Source of the DNA: an uncultured Clostridia bacterium
Lineage (GTDB): Bacteria > Bacillota > Clostridia > Saccharofermentanales > Saccharofermentanaceae
DNA length: 64,000 nucleotides
Direction: 5' to 3'
NCBI GenBank assembly: GCA_947303185.1
Contig: CAMYXF010000005.1
Span: 122,574-186,573 of the forward strand
Positions 44,360 to 52,786 of this stretch are shown here, piece after piece. The first letter of the stretch is position 1. Each line of letters starts with the position of its first letter. The notes beneath the pieces were generated by a model, which had not been told where the DNA came from, made no database searches, and saw only the letters and a program-made list of their open reading frames with translations. The position numbers and the translations under genes are program-made.

Positions 44360-45676
44360 TCACTCCAGATCATAATCATCTAAGGAGAACCACATGCTGT
44401 TGTAGTTATCGCTGTAGTAACCTCCGACGGAGACTACGATGTTGGGATCGAGATCGTGATCGTAGAACTCGATAGTAGAGTTATCGGTCGTGAGAGGATA
44501 ATCGATAGTGGGTTCACCAAAGATTGAGTTGACTTCTTCTGTCATAGCCAGAACGTTTTCGTGAATTTCGTCAGCGGATTTCTGATTGTTAATGAATCCG
44601 ATGTGATATACAGCACCCCATGAGTTTGTGCTGATCTCAATCTGGTTGAAGTCTATGCCGCAGATAGTGACATTGGCATTGTAAGTGTAGATCTTCTGAC
44701 CGTCATATTCACCGTCACGCACGCTGGGAGTGCCGAGACTAATGCCGAAGTAACTCTGGACATTACTTTGAGCCATGCTCTTGTCGAGACCCGTTATGCC
44801 GTACATCATGTCGTAGACCTGGGAGATCTCGCTGTCGTAATCGCCGCCTCTTGTGGCCGTCGGAACAGTGTCGCCTGAAGTAGGAACTGTGCCCGGATCT
44901 GTATAAACATGGTCGTAAGGACTATCGCATTCAAAAGCAAGAACGAGCTGGTCGTTGCCGACTACTCCCTGGGCACTTTTGCCCCAGAAGATTGAGATCC
45001 AGCAATCTTCGCCATATCTCCAGCCGTCCATGCCGCTCTCATCGAAGTCTATCCAAGACGCAGAATAATCGTCTGAAGGATCACCGTATGTTTTCACTAG
45101 TTTGGGATAAAGAGTCTCGTAAGCACCCTTACTGTCGAACGACTCGTTGGTGGCAAAGATAGCTGTCTTACGCATCGTGTAATCGACACTTCCGACAAAT
45201 CCGTCAGTTGTGCTGTGGATTCCGATGCTCTTGAAAGTAACACCTTCAACAACAAGATCAACATTGAGATCTCTTAAGAAACGCTCCATGGGATCGCCGT
45301 ATTCACCGTAGTTTGAATCACTTGCTGTGTAGCTGGTGATTCCGTAAACGCCAACAATGAACTCGGTAGCTGCTTCAACAGGCATACCGACACAGAGCTG
45401 GGAAATGAGCATGACGTCGCCGACAGTCATCTCGTATACGCCACTGTTATTACCGGTCGGATTTGTCGTTGTCGGTGCCGGATCAGTCTCTGTAGGATCG
45501 GTGGGTTCCGTCTCAGTCGGATCCGGTAAAACGGTCTCGCCGTAAGGTCTTTCGGGCTTTGACGGAAGGTCTGTCTCTTGTACGCCGGGGCCCTTGTGTT
45601 TCTTGGCGCATGAGCAGCACGAAATGAGCATTGCGCCGGCAAGCAGCACAGACAGAATCTTAATGCGTTTTCCCAT
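44360..45676 (-). CDS. Lipoprotein with two related domains
   Basis: A 438-residue lipoprotein (LISCCSCAKK) with a Pro/Thr/Glu linker of PTET-type repeats (about 45-80). Two domains follow, roughly 82-260 and 285-438; each begins with a helical stretch followed by a GIT or GIS segment (GVYGITSYTASDSNYGEYGD and YFGISLGTPSVRDGEYDGQK). This suggests an internal duplication. The rest is beta-rich with many Asp, Gly and Tyr. No known family. Confidence 0.65.
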   Translation of the reverse strand: MGKRIKILSVLLAGAMLISCCSCAKKHKGPGVQETDLPSKPERPYGETVLPDPTETEPTDPTETDPAPTTTNPTGNNSGVYEMTVGDVMLISQLCVGMPVEAATEFIVGVYGITSYTASDSNYGEYGDPMERFLRDLNVDLVVEGVTFKSIGIHSTTDGFVGSVDYTMRKTAIFATNESFDSKGAYETLYPKLVKTYGDPSDDYSASWIDFDESGMDGWRYGEDCWISIFWGKSAQGVVGNDQLVLAFECDSPYDHVYTDPGTVPTSGDTVPTATRGGDYDSEISQVYDMMYGITGLDKSMAQSNVQSYFGISLGTPSVRDGEYDGQKIYTYNANVTICGIDFNQIEISTNSWGAVYHIGFINNQKSADEIHENVLAMTEEVNSIFGEPTIDYPLTTDNSTIEFYDHDLDPNIVVSVGGYYSDNYNSMWFSLDDYDLE

Positions 45677-45756
45677 GATAAATCCCCCTTAATCAGTGTG
45701 ATAAATGTAGCATAACAGATAAAAACCCTAATATCCAACAGAACAGGGATATACTG

Positions 45757-45762
45757 TATAAT
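45757..45762 (+). promoter_or_regulatory. Possible -10 box for the 45.8 kb operon
   Basis: TATAAT lies 33 bp before the ATG at 45796. The -35 region is not convincing. Confidence 0.4.
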
Positions 45763-45795
45763 AGCGGTGTTTAAAACACACGAGGGGTAACGGAA

Positions 45796-46164
45796 ATGGC
45801 AGTAATAAGTTTCAAGACATTAAACAACAACGTTCAGGATGCGATCTCAATGGGCAAATTTCCTGAGAAGAATCTGAGGGAACTAAGCGCCAATCTCAAG
45901 GCATCACAGAAGAAGGAATTTAAGTTCATGATAATCTTTGTAGCTATAATGGCTGTTTTCATAGGCGGTCTTTTCGGCTATATACTATACAGCAACCCAG
46001 TGGAAGTGCAGGAACATTTATTAGGCTGGATCCTGGGATACCTCGGAATCATCGCAATTATCTTATTAGGCATCTATCTCACCCAAATCGGCATCATCAG
46101 AGGACAGTTCAACATCGCCTTGAGAGAAGGCTATCCGGAACTTTATAAAGAGCTCAAACTCTAA
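45796..46164 (+). CDS. Small two-helix membrane protein
   Basis: A 122-residue protein with a soluble N-terminal helix region and two transmembrane helices (about 45-67 and 78-102). GAGGGG precedes the ATG. The PEBP-like lipoprotein starts 10 bp after its stop, so they probably share a transcript. Function unknown. Confidence 0.6.
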   Translation: MAVISFKTLNNNVQDAISMGKFPEKNLRELSANLKASQKKEFKFMIIFVAIMAVFIGGLFGYILYSNPVEVQEHLLGWILGYLGIIAIILLGIYLTQIGIIRGQFNIALREGYPELYKELKL

Positions 46165-46174
46165 GAATCAGCTT

Positions 46175-46804
46175 ATGAAGAAAACACTTGCATTAATCGT
46201 TTGCGGAGCGCTTATGCTCCCCGTTGCAGGATGCAGCAAGGATGTACCCGTCAGCAGCGAAAATACTGAAGCTCAGACCACGTCTGCAGCCCAAACAGAA
46301 ACTGCACAAACTGAAGTACCCGCAGTAGATAACAGCGACGATCAATTCGTCAGCGCTTATCCGGCCTTTGCGGTCACTTCAGAGAGCCTTGAAGGAAATA
46401 TCTGGATCGAAGCATGCTCGAACACTGAGGACGGTGAGAATGCCTCACCGGAGCTTTCATGGGAGCCCATCGATGGCGCTACAGTTTACGTGATCTACAT
46501 GGTCGATATAAACGCAAACAACTTCCTTCACTGGAAGTCTGCTGACGTAACGGAGACAAACCTCCCTCAGGGATGGGCACCTTCTTCTGATTACGTAGGA
46601 CCTTATCCGCCGTCAGGACAAACTCATCAGTACAACATTTATGTTTTCGCGCTCAGGGCACCTGTCGAGAGAGTTAAGGGCAGCATCAATACGCCTGCCG
46701 CCAAGATCCAGGAATTCATGGACAGCCTTGATACCGATGCCGACGGAAATACAGGCAATATCGTGGCAGTCGGCCGCATTACAGGTAACTACACTGCAAA
46801 ATAA
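46175..46804 (+). CDS. YbhB/YbcL (PEBP)-like lipoprotein
   Basis: A 209-residue lipoprotein (PVAGCSK) with a Thr/Gln-rich linker and a PEBP fold domain (about 60-205). Visible motifs are SPELSWEPIDGATVYVIYMV and YVGPYPPSGQTHQYNIYVFA, matching the ligand-binding pocket of bacterial Raf-kinase-inhibitor-like proteins. Their bacterial role is unclear. A surface lipoprotein form is less usual than the cytoplasmic one. Confidence 0.85.
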   Translation: MKKTLALIVCGALMLPVAGCSKDVPVSSENTEAQTTSAAQTETAQTEVPAVDNSDDQFVSAYPAFAVTSESLEGNIWIEACSNTEDGENASPELSWEPIDGATVYVIYMVDINANNFLHWKSADVTETNLPQGWAPSSDYVGPYPPSGQTHQYNIYVFALRAPVERVKGSINTPAAKIQEFMDSLDTDADGNTGNIVAVGRITGNYTAK

Positions 46805-46849
46805 TATATTATGTGGTCGGGATATTTCCTGAAAGGATAGATAGGAATT

Positions 46850-47386
46850 ATGAAAAGAACAAACATCGTATTAAAGGGCATTGCCGTTGCACTCGTTTTC
46901 GCAGCTTCGGCATCAATGCTTTCTTCATGCGCACGCTCAAGAGGTTCACGTGACCGCAGTGACCGTGACGCAACCGACCTGGGTGCTATTGACCCCGGTG
47001 CTCAGAGAGAGGCCAAGATAGTCATTAACCCCGTTAAAACCGACAAAGTTATCGAACGCTATTTCACCGGCATCAAAGAGTTCGACGATTTTGATATTGA
47101 GGAAGTGTATGCAGACTGGGGCGGATTCTCCATCGGACCTACAGAGTACGAATACAGAGGCATCATTTACTTAACAGAAGATGAAGCAGAAAGGCTGATG
47201 GCAGCTTATGAATGGGAAGAAACCGATGCACCGGAATTCGAATTCGGCGAAGTCGATGATTCATCGCTCGGCAAAGGACCCTGGTATTCGTGCAAGCAGT
47301 TTGAGAAAGATTGCATAACGATGGTCAACGTAAACTACGCCGTATTTGATGGCGAGAAATTGGTATTTGATATCCATCAGACATAA
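46850..47386 (+). CDS. Lipoprotein of unknown function
   Basis: A 178-residue lipoprotein (MLSSCARS) with an Arg/Asp-rich segment SRGSRDRSDRDATD after the lipid Cys. The mature domain (about 60-178) has YFTGIKEFDDFDIEEVYADW and a closing GEKLVFDIHQT. No family recognised. GAAAGGA precedes the ATG. Confidence 0.65.
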   Translation: MKRTNIVLKGIAVALVFAASASMLSSCARSRGSRDRSDRDATDLGAIDPGAQREAKIVINPVKTDKVIERYFTGIKEFDDFDIEEVYADWGGFSIGPTEYEYRGIIYLTEDEAERLMAAYEWEETDAPEFEFGEVDDSSLGKGPWYSCKQFEKDCITMVNVNYAVFDGEKLVFDIHQT

Positions 47387-47530
47387 TAGCGCCACAATAA
47401 GGGGCTGCCGTTTACCAAATCAACTTATATATTTTTAGTTTGTTTACAGTATGAAAATCTAATTTATATTTGTATAGATATAATCTAGATAAGAACTTCA
47501 AGGGCAAGATCTATAAGGTGATAATAGGTT

Positions 47531-48682
47531 ATGGAAACTGCAATTAACATGCAATCCGTTTATGTTACCGATTTGGTCGGCATAGCGATCCTCGTCATCA
47601 TTATGGTAACGAGAGGCTGGAGTCTGCCGGGCCGTAAGACCGAGAGCCGCCTCATGATGGCTCTCCTTGCCTTCTCCATGTTCAACTGCGTTGCAGACAT
47701 CTACGTCTTCCAGTGCGACGGCAGACCGGGACCCGGCTACCGCGCCATCCTCATGGTCGGCGATACATATCTTTACATGTATAACCTGATCGTCGGCATC
47801 GGAATCATCTATCTGATCCTGCTCCATATCGACCGCAAGACCAAAGGACTTCACATGATCCTCTTCTGGGTCTTGAGCGTCGTCGAGATGGTACTTCTCA
47901 TCGTCAATCTATTTGAGCCTATCGTTTTCGAGATTGACGAGAACAACGTATACCACAGAGGCGATTACTACATCCTGTTCGTAGTACTGGGATTCGTGCT
48001 GGTCTTCTACGGCTACACTTACTACATGATTGCAAAACTGAGGAACCCTTCACTCCGTTACTTCCCTGTTCTGGAGTTCCTTGCACCGGTCGTCGTCGGT
48101 AACATCGTCCAGATGAAGATATACGGCATCTCACTTTTGCCGATCAGCTTTGCAGTCGCGTTTGCCGCCATCACGATCGCCCTTCAGAACGAGTGCATTT
48201 ACATCGACAAACTCACAGGCGTTTATAACCGTTACGAGCTCGACAAGATCTTAAAGCGCCGTCATTACAGACGGGGCGAAAAGCTCATCGCCATGATGCT
48301 CGACCTGAACGACTTCAAATCCATCAACGATACATACTCACACGAAGAAGGCGACCAGGCGCTCGTAGCTTTTGCAAAAGCCCTCATGGAAGCCATCGGT
48401 TCCGAAGGTCTCGTCATAAGATTTGCGGGCGATGAATTCATCATCCTCATCCCCGTTTTTAAGCCTGCCACGATCGACAAATACAAAGACCGCATCCACA
48501 AGAAACTCGACGAATATAACGAGACATCCGGCAAGCCCTATAAGCTCTCCACTGCTATCGGCGGCAGGATCTTTGATCCGCACAGCGAAAACACATCAGG
48601 CATCGTAAATGAGATAGATTCCATGATGTATAAAGACAAGCGCGATTACTACCACGATCACGACAGGCGCGGAAAAAGGTAA
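47531..48682 (+). CDS. Membrane diguanylate cyclase (GGDEF)
   Basis: A 383-residue protein with about seven N-terminal helices (10-215) and a C-terminal GGDEF domain (about 220-375). The signature is RFAGDEF; AGDEF is a tolerated variant and the catalytic Asp-Glu are kept. LTGVYNRYELDKIL and DLNDFKSINDTYSHEEGDQA fit an active cyclase. No RxxD inhibitory site is seen upstream of the signature. A TATAAT box lies near 47479. Confidence 0.88.
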   Translation: METAINMQSVYVTDLVGIAILVIIMVTRGWSLPGRKTESRLMMALLAFSMFNCVADIYVFQCDGRPGPGYRAILMVGDTYLYMYNLIVGIGIIYLILLHIDRKTKGLHMILFWVLSVVEMVLLIVNLFEPIVFEIDENNVYHRGDYYILFVVLGFVLVFYGYTYYMIAKLRNPSLRYFPVLEFLAPVVVGNIVQMKIYGISLLPISFAVAFAAITIALQNECIYIDKLTGVYNRYELDKILKRRHYRRGEKLIAMMLDLNDFKSINDTYSHEEGDQALVAFAKALMEAIGSEGLVIRFAGDEFIILIPVFKPATIDKYKDRIHKKLDEYNETSGKPYKLSTAIGGRIFDPHSENTSGIVNEIDSMMYKDKRDYYHDHDRRGKR

Positions 48683-48703
48683 AACTCCACTCATGTAAAA
48701 CTC

Positions 48704-48712
48704 TGCTATACT
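48704..48712 (+). promoter_or_regulatory. Extended -10 promoter
   Basis: TGC precedes TATACT (48707-48712), 34 bp before the ATG at 48746. Confidence 0.5.
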
Positions 48713-48745
48713 CTTGTGTGGAATAACACAAGGGGGATATTTTAC

Positions 48746-49360
48746 ATGGTCACAGAATCATCCATCACAGCAGTCGGAGTCTTCGGCTTAATCGTCGGAC
48801 TTCTTCTCTTCGCAGGCGGCGTTACGCTTCTCATTCTTTCGATCGTCAGCACCGTCAAAGGCAAAAGAAGGATCGGCGGAATAGTCGGCGGAGGAATAAT
48901 GCTCATCGCCGGAATATCAGTCGGCTTCACTTTCGGAATGTTCGCGCTCACTGCAGGCTTCCTCACAAGCTCAGCAAGCTCTGCAGAGATTGCAGCAATG
49001 AACTCAGGCCTTCAGTCTGCATTAAAAGAAAAAGATGGTAATGCGCTTTACAGTTTATGCGCTGAAGAAAGTTACTCAGGAACGCCGCTCGAATTGTACG
49101 ACGCCGATAAGATCTGCAGTTACATCGAAGGTGACGTAAAGAGCGTCACATACGAACCCACAAGTCTTTCTGCTAAGAACAAAACTCACTTTGCAGAATA
49201 CAAGTACACGGTAGTAACTGAAGACGGCGAAAAGTACACGCTCTACATCCACTCCATCGAATCGTCCGACACCGAAGAATACGTCGGCATCCAGCACATC
49301 AAGATGTATAAGGGAATGAAAGTGTTGTGCGAAGTTGGTACCGCTCCGGTATTGAATTAA
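48746..49360 (+). CDS. Membrane protein of unknown function
   Basis: A 204-residue protein with two N-terminal helices (about 8-35 and 42-75) and a C-terminal soluble domain (about 85-204) of cystatin- or NTF2-like size (LQSALKEKDGNALYSLCAEE). I chose ATG 48746, which has AAGGGGG upstream; an earlier in-frame start overlaps the -10 box. It has its own GTCTC-family terminator. Confidence 0.65.
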   Translation: MVTESSITAVGVFGLIVGLLLFAGGVTLLILSIVSTVKGKRRIGGIVGGGIMLIAGISVGFTFGMFALTAGFLTSSASSAEIAAMNSGLQSALKEKDGNALYSLCAEESYSGTPLELYDADKICSYIEGDVKSVTYEPTSLSAKNKTHFAEYKYTVVTEDGEKYTLYIHSIESSDTEEYVGIQHIKMYKGMKVLCEVGTAPVLN

Positions 49361-49386
49361 AAGGGGTAAATCAATCATGCACACAA

Positions 49387-49418
49387 AGAGGCTGTCTCGA
49401 GTGAGGCAGCCTTTTTTA
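49387..49418 (+). terminator. Intrinsic terminator, GTCTC/GAGGC family
   Basis: AGGCTGTCTC, loop GAGT, GAGGCAGCCT followed by TTTTT. Its T-run runs directly into the first TTACTTGCTGAAA word of the hairpin array. Confidence 0.88.
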
Positions 49419-49726
49419 CTTGCTGAAAATGAGTTTATAAATTTCAGCAAGTAAAATATGCTCATTGAAGCGAGTGTTTTTTGAGATTTTACTTGCTGGA
49501 TTTTGGTTTTGCTTTTTCAGCAAGTAAAAAGTGCTCTTCTTAAGCCCATATTTTTGAATTTTTACTTGCTGAAAAACCATTTTTCAATTTCAGCAAGTAA
49601 TTTGAAGTCGCTCGAGTGTATTTTTGCCACAATTTTACTTGCTGAAAATGAGTTTTTGAATTTCAGCAAGTAATGCTTTTCAGGTTTACGTACCTAAAAA
49701 TGCTTTTTCTATTTTAGGTACGTAAA
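49416..49726. repeat. Array of five hairpins: four TTACTTGCTGAAA, one TTTACGTACCTAAAA
   Basis: TTACTTGCTGAAA pairs perfectly with TTTCAGCAAGTAA at 49416-49428/49442-49454, 49562-49574/49588-49600 and 49635-49647/49661-49673; a 10-bp version lies at 49489-49498/49518-49527. A fifth hairpin pairs TTTACGTACCTAAAA (49685-49699) with its complement (49712-49726), 15 bp perfect. Loops are 12-19 nt and differ. No gene is seen in 49361-49741. Confidence 0.93.
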
Positions 49727-49741
49727 CTCAATCACATCTCG

Positions 49742-49776
49742 AAAAAAAGAATGCCCCATCGCGATGGGGCACTCTT
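49742..49776 (-). terminator. Intrinsic terminator of the cNMP-binding gene
   Basis: TGCCCCATCG (49752-49761) pairs perfectly with CGATGGGGCA (49762-49771), with further outer pairing. On the minus strand it is followed by TTCTTTTTTTC. It does not belong to the GTCTC family. Confidence 0.87.
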
Positions 49777-49801
49777 AATGTTTTGTGTTGAATCAACTGA
49801 A

Positions 49802-50713
49802 TTACTTCTTGTTATAAATATCTGTTATCTCTTTACATGTCTTGAGGAAGTCAACATTGATCTTTCTCAAACGGAAAGACATGTGGCGGAGGATCGCATT
49901 GATCTTCTCCGGATTATCTTTGAAGATAGTCTCAAGATCTTCAGCATTGATCGTCTCAACGCGTGTGTTGTCACTCTCAACGATTGCGGCAGCTCCTCTG
50001 GGCTCTCCGGAGATGATGCCCATCTCACCGAAGAAAGTAACTGCATTGTATTCTGCAACCTTCTCTTCTTCTCTTGTGCGGTAGTTAATGTACATGCCGA
50101 CAGAACCCTTGTGAAGGATATACATGCTGTTGTCGACAGCGCCTTCCTTGAAGACGATCATGCCCTTTCTGTAATCCTTGAACTTACCCTTGCCGTTATC
50201 AGCGAGAGCGTCTGTTGAAGAATCAAGTGAATTAGCGCTGGGCTCGCTCATCTTATTCTTGTTGTTCTGATACATGTCGATATGCTTCTTGATCTTGGAG
50301 AACAGATTCTTATTCTGCTTTGCAGCTTCGGATGCCTTGAGCTGTTCAAGGAGAGCCTTTGACTCGCTGTAGTCATTAGCCATGTTCTGGATTCTGTTTC
50401 CGAGGTGTCTCATGAGCTCGATGATCCTCTTGGGATCTTCTGCGAGATAACTGTTTAATTCAGTTTCAGGGATCTCATTAACAACTACGGTTCCCTTTGC
50501 GATAACGGATGCGCTTCTCGGATAAGCTTCGAGAATTGCCATCTCGCCGAAATACTCGCCGGCTTCCATCACACCTAATTTGATCTGATCTTCTTTTCCG
50601 GTACCGGCATATACGTAAGCGCTTCCTTCAACAATCTGGAAAAAGCTTTTGCCCGTATCGCCCTCTTTAACAATCACTTCACCATTTTTGAAAGTCTTTT
50701 CAACTAAACCCAT
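49802..50713 (-). CDS. Protein with two cyclic nucleotide-binding domains
   Basis: A 303-residue protein with CNB domains at about 8-115 and 180-295. The phosphate-binding cassettes are YFGEMAILEAYPRSASVIA and FFGEMGIISGEPRGAAAIV, both with the FGE and R-(S/G)-A pattern for cAMP- or cGMP-like ligands. The two are joined by a Lys/Asn-rich linker. There is no DNA-binding, kinase or channel domain. It may act as a cNMP-sensing adaptor by binding a partner. It is monocistronic with its own terminator. Confidence 0.87.
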   Translation of the reverse strand: MGLVEKTFKNGEVIVKEGDTGKSFFQIVEGSAYVYAGTGKEDQIKLGVMEAGEYFGEMAILEAYPRSASVIAKGTVVVNEIPETELNSYLAEDPKRIIELMRHLGNRIQNMANDYSESKALLEQLKASEAAKQNKNLFSKIKKHIDMYQNNKNKMSEPSANSLDSSTDALADNGKGKFKDYRKGMIVFKEGAVDNSMYILHKGSVGMYINYRTREEEKVAEYNAVTFFGEMGIISGEPRGAAAIVESDNTRVETINAEDLETIFKDNPEKINAILRHMSFRLRKINVDFLKTCKEITDIYNKK

Positions 50714-50872
50714 ACATTAAAACTCCCTTTCTTTATAGTTCCTGTGACTAGATCAGATCGGTAATTCAATCCGTCATGAAGCAGATAAACATATTTTATC
50801 AGAAAGATTAGATAAGTTCATTAGCAACACTTCATTTATGTGCATTATGTTTAGTCGAAAAGTAAGACTCTG

Positions 50873-52345
50873 TTAATCAGGCTTTGCCGGCGGTTCACCG
50901 TCTCCGCCCGGACCACCATGACCATCCGGAGGGTCGCCGGGCTTGTCGCCTGGCTTTCCTTCATGACCGCCGGACTCAGATGAAGCAGATGTAAAGACCA
51001 ACGCTTCGCCTTCTGAAGAAGAACCTTTACTGTATGCGACTCCGTTTACATAAAGCGTGTATCCGTTAAGGTCTATCGCATCAGCCTCACATGTAAGGGA
51101 TGTTATGTAGGAATCACCGGTAAGTATCCACTTGGAACCTGACTCAATCTCAACATATACTTCGCCTTCGTTATCAGCATTAATGGCGCCGGTAAATTCT
51201 GAACCGGATTTGACATACATGTTCAGAGCAGATATCTCATCGACTGCGATGTCGCCTTCAAGGATCTGGGAATTGAGATAGAGATTTACTTTACCGCCGT
51301 TTTTGCCTTCCGAACCCCAGCCGGCAGCTTCGGCTCTTAAGAACATTCCGCTCTCATCAAGATTTACGAACTCAACGTTTTCAAGAGTGATAGTTGCAGT
51401 CGTATTATTAACATAGAAAATGTCACCGTTGTTATTCGTCAGTGAGCCGCCCGTCATGGTGAACTCTGCCATACCGACACTTGCGTCACCTGACATTGAC
51501 TGGTAGATCATGACCGCTTTATACACGCTCGATTTGTCGCTGTTTTTCTCAACGTTATTCGCAACCAGAGTAACGTTGTTTAATGTGACCGAGTTCTTAC
51601 CTTCAACAACGATTCCTTCAGATACAGTTGATTCCAAAGTTGCATCGCTGACCGTAATGTCTGCTGTGGAATAAATTGCCGGTGAACCTCTTCCTTCCGT
51701 AACATAAGATCCGCCTGTTACATTAACCGTTCCGCCGCCTCTGTCTGATCTGATCGCGGCAGAAGAATTACCCGTCGTATGAATATTCAGATTCGAAGCA
51801 TTCATCGTTCCACCGCCTGTTGTCATGAGACCACCTGAGCAGTTGCCACTTGTAGTTATCACGGAATCACTGATGTTAACTGTGGTTCCATCACCATACG
51901 AGAACACGCCGTTTGCGTGTTTGCCGTCTGTATCGACTATAGCGTTTTCGATAGTCAGTGTCGCACCGTCAGTTGCGAAAACTGCTGCGTTTTCGCCATA
52001 GAAATCAGCCGAGTCGCCTGAATCAGAATCGCCTGTTTTGGTTACCTTAATGTTTGAATAAGAAGCAGTCTCACCGCTCACTTCAATTGCGTGTTCACCG
52101 TCAGCAGAATTATCAATCTCTTCGTTGATCGTGATATCACTTTCGGTAATCACTGCTTTTTGTGTTTCGGAAGTTTCGGTTTGCGATTCAGTTGTCTCTT
52201 CAGAAGTTGAAGCAACAGTTTCTGCTGTTGTAGTTTCCGAAGATGAAACACTTGTATTTACATTTCCGTTGCACGCAGCGAAAACCAGTGCGAGTGATGC
52301 TGCAGTTGCAAGAGACAATATCTTTATGAATTTTTGTTTCTTCAT
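50873..52345 (-). CDS. Beta-helix-like surface lipoprotein
   Basis: A 490-residue lipoprotein (VFAACNGN) with a Ser/Thr/Glu linker (about 25-65) and a long repetitive region (about 70-440) of Gly/Thr/Asn/Val turns such as NAAVFATDGATLTIENAIVD and TGGGTMNASNLNIHTTG. This pattern suggests a right-handed parallel beta-helix, as in adhesins and polysaccharide-binding proteins. The C-terminus is rich in Gly, Pro and Asp. No catalytic pattern is seen. I chose ATG 52345, with GGAGG 10 nt upstream; earlier ATGs are too close to that site. Confidence 0.7.
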   Translation of the reverse strand: MKKQKFIKILSLATAASLALVFAACNGNVNTSVSSSETTTAETVASTSEETTESQTETSETQKAVITESDITINEEIDNSADGEHAIEVSGETASYSNIKVTKTGDSDSGDSADFYGENAAVFATDGATLTIENAIVDTDGKHANGVFSYGDGTTVNISDSVITTSGNCSGGLMTTGGGTMNASNLNIHTTGNSSAAIRSDRGGGTVNVTGGSYVTEGRGSPAIYSTADITVSDATLESTVSEGIVVEGKNSVTLNNVTLVANNVEKNSDKSSVYKAVMIYQSMSGDASVGMAEFTMTGGSLTNNNGDIFYVNNTTATITLENVEFVNLDESGMFLRAEAAGWGSEGKNGGKVNLYLNSQILEGDIAVDEISALNMYVKSGSEFTGAINADNEGEVYVEIESGSKWILTGDSYITSLTCEADAIDLNGYTLYVNGVAYSKGSSSEGEALVFTSASSESGGHEGKPGDKPGDPPDGHGGPGGDGEPPAKPD

Positions 52346-52445
52346 TTTTTGCATACCTCCGTTAAGTAGCATGGCTTAACTATAACTGCGCAACCTTAAG
52401 TCAACTTTAAATTTTCATCGTAAACAGAATTTTTTTAAACAGAAA

Positions 52446-52473
52446 GAAGGGCCCGCCGTGAAGCGGGTCCTTC
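52446..52473 (-). terminator. Strong hairpin, probable minus-strand terminator
   Basis: An 11-bp stem (52446-52456 with 52463-52473) contains one wobble. On the minus strand it is followed by TTTCTGTTT. It lies 100 bp upstream of the beta-helix gene and ends no recognised gene. It could end a small RNA from 52480-52720. Confidence 0.6.
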
Positions 52474-52516
52474 CTTCGAGAGATCTATCTGCAAGCTTGC
52501 AAGATTCGTGATTAAT

Positions 52517-52614
52517 TGTCCGGCGCAAATTATTGACCATAAAATTTTCGAAATGGATTATGGACTTTATGGCCCTAAAAACTCTTACGCTGCATTATGC
52601 AGCGCTACCGGACA
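52517..52614. ncRNA. Candidate structured RNA (three-way junction)
   Basis: TGTCCGG (52517-52523) pairs with CCGGACA (52608-52614), enclosing CCATAAA/TTTATGG (52537-52543 with 52566-52572) and CGCTGC/GCAGCG (52588-52593 with 52599-52604). All stems are perfect. The element lies between two minus-strand terminators (52446 and 52722), so the minus strand is the likelier transcribed one. No known class recognised. A plus-strand 60-residue open frame here lacks a ribosome site. Confidence 0.35.
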
Positions 52615-52721
52615 CACAGCTCTCATATTCAATTTTTCCCCCGTGACAATTCCTACTACCGATAAAAGATTAACACGCGGGAAAAACTGATAATAGGGGA
52701 CAAACTCTACTGTTTAGCCTG

Positions 52722-52756
52722 ATAAAGAACGGGTAATCCGTAAAACAGATTACCCG
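52722..52756 (-). terminator. Intrinsic terminator of the double-glycine peptide gene
   Basis: CGGGTAATC (52730-52738) pairs with GATTACCCG (52748-52756). On the minus strand it is followed by TTCTTTAT. It lies 31 bp after the peptide gene stop. Confidence 0.8.
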
Positions 52757-52786
52757 CATCCTTTAAAAACCAAATTGACGGACAGA

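Noticed and set aside
49416..49726. Possible CRISPR array
   Set aside because: The repeated word occurs as inverted pairs in hairpins with uneven spacing. There is no uniform direct repeat with 30-40 bp spacers and no cas gene nearby.
52508..52690. 60-residue plus-strand open frame
   Set aside because: No ribosome site; the sequence forms perfect RNA stems and has no coding character.
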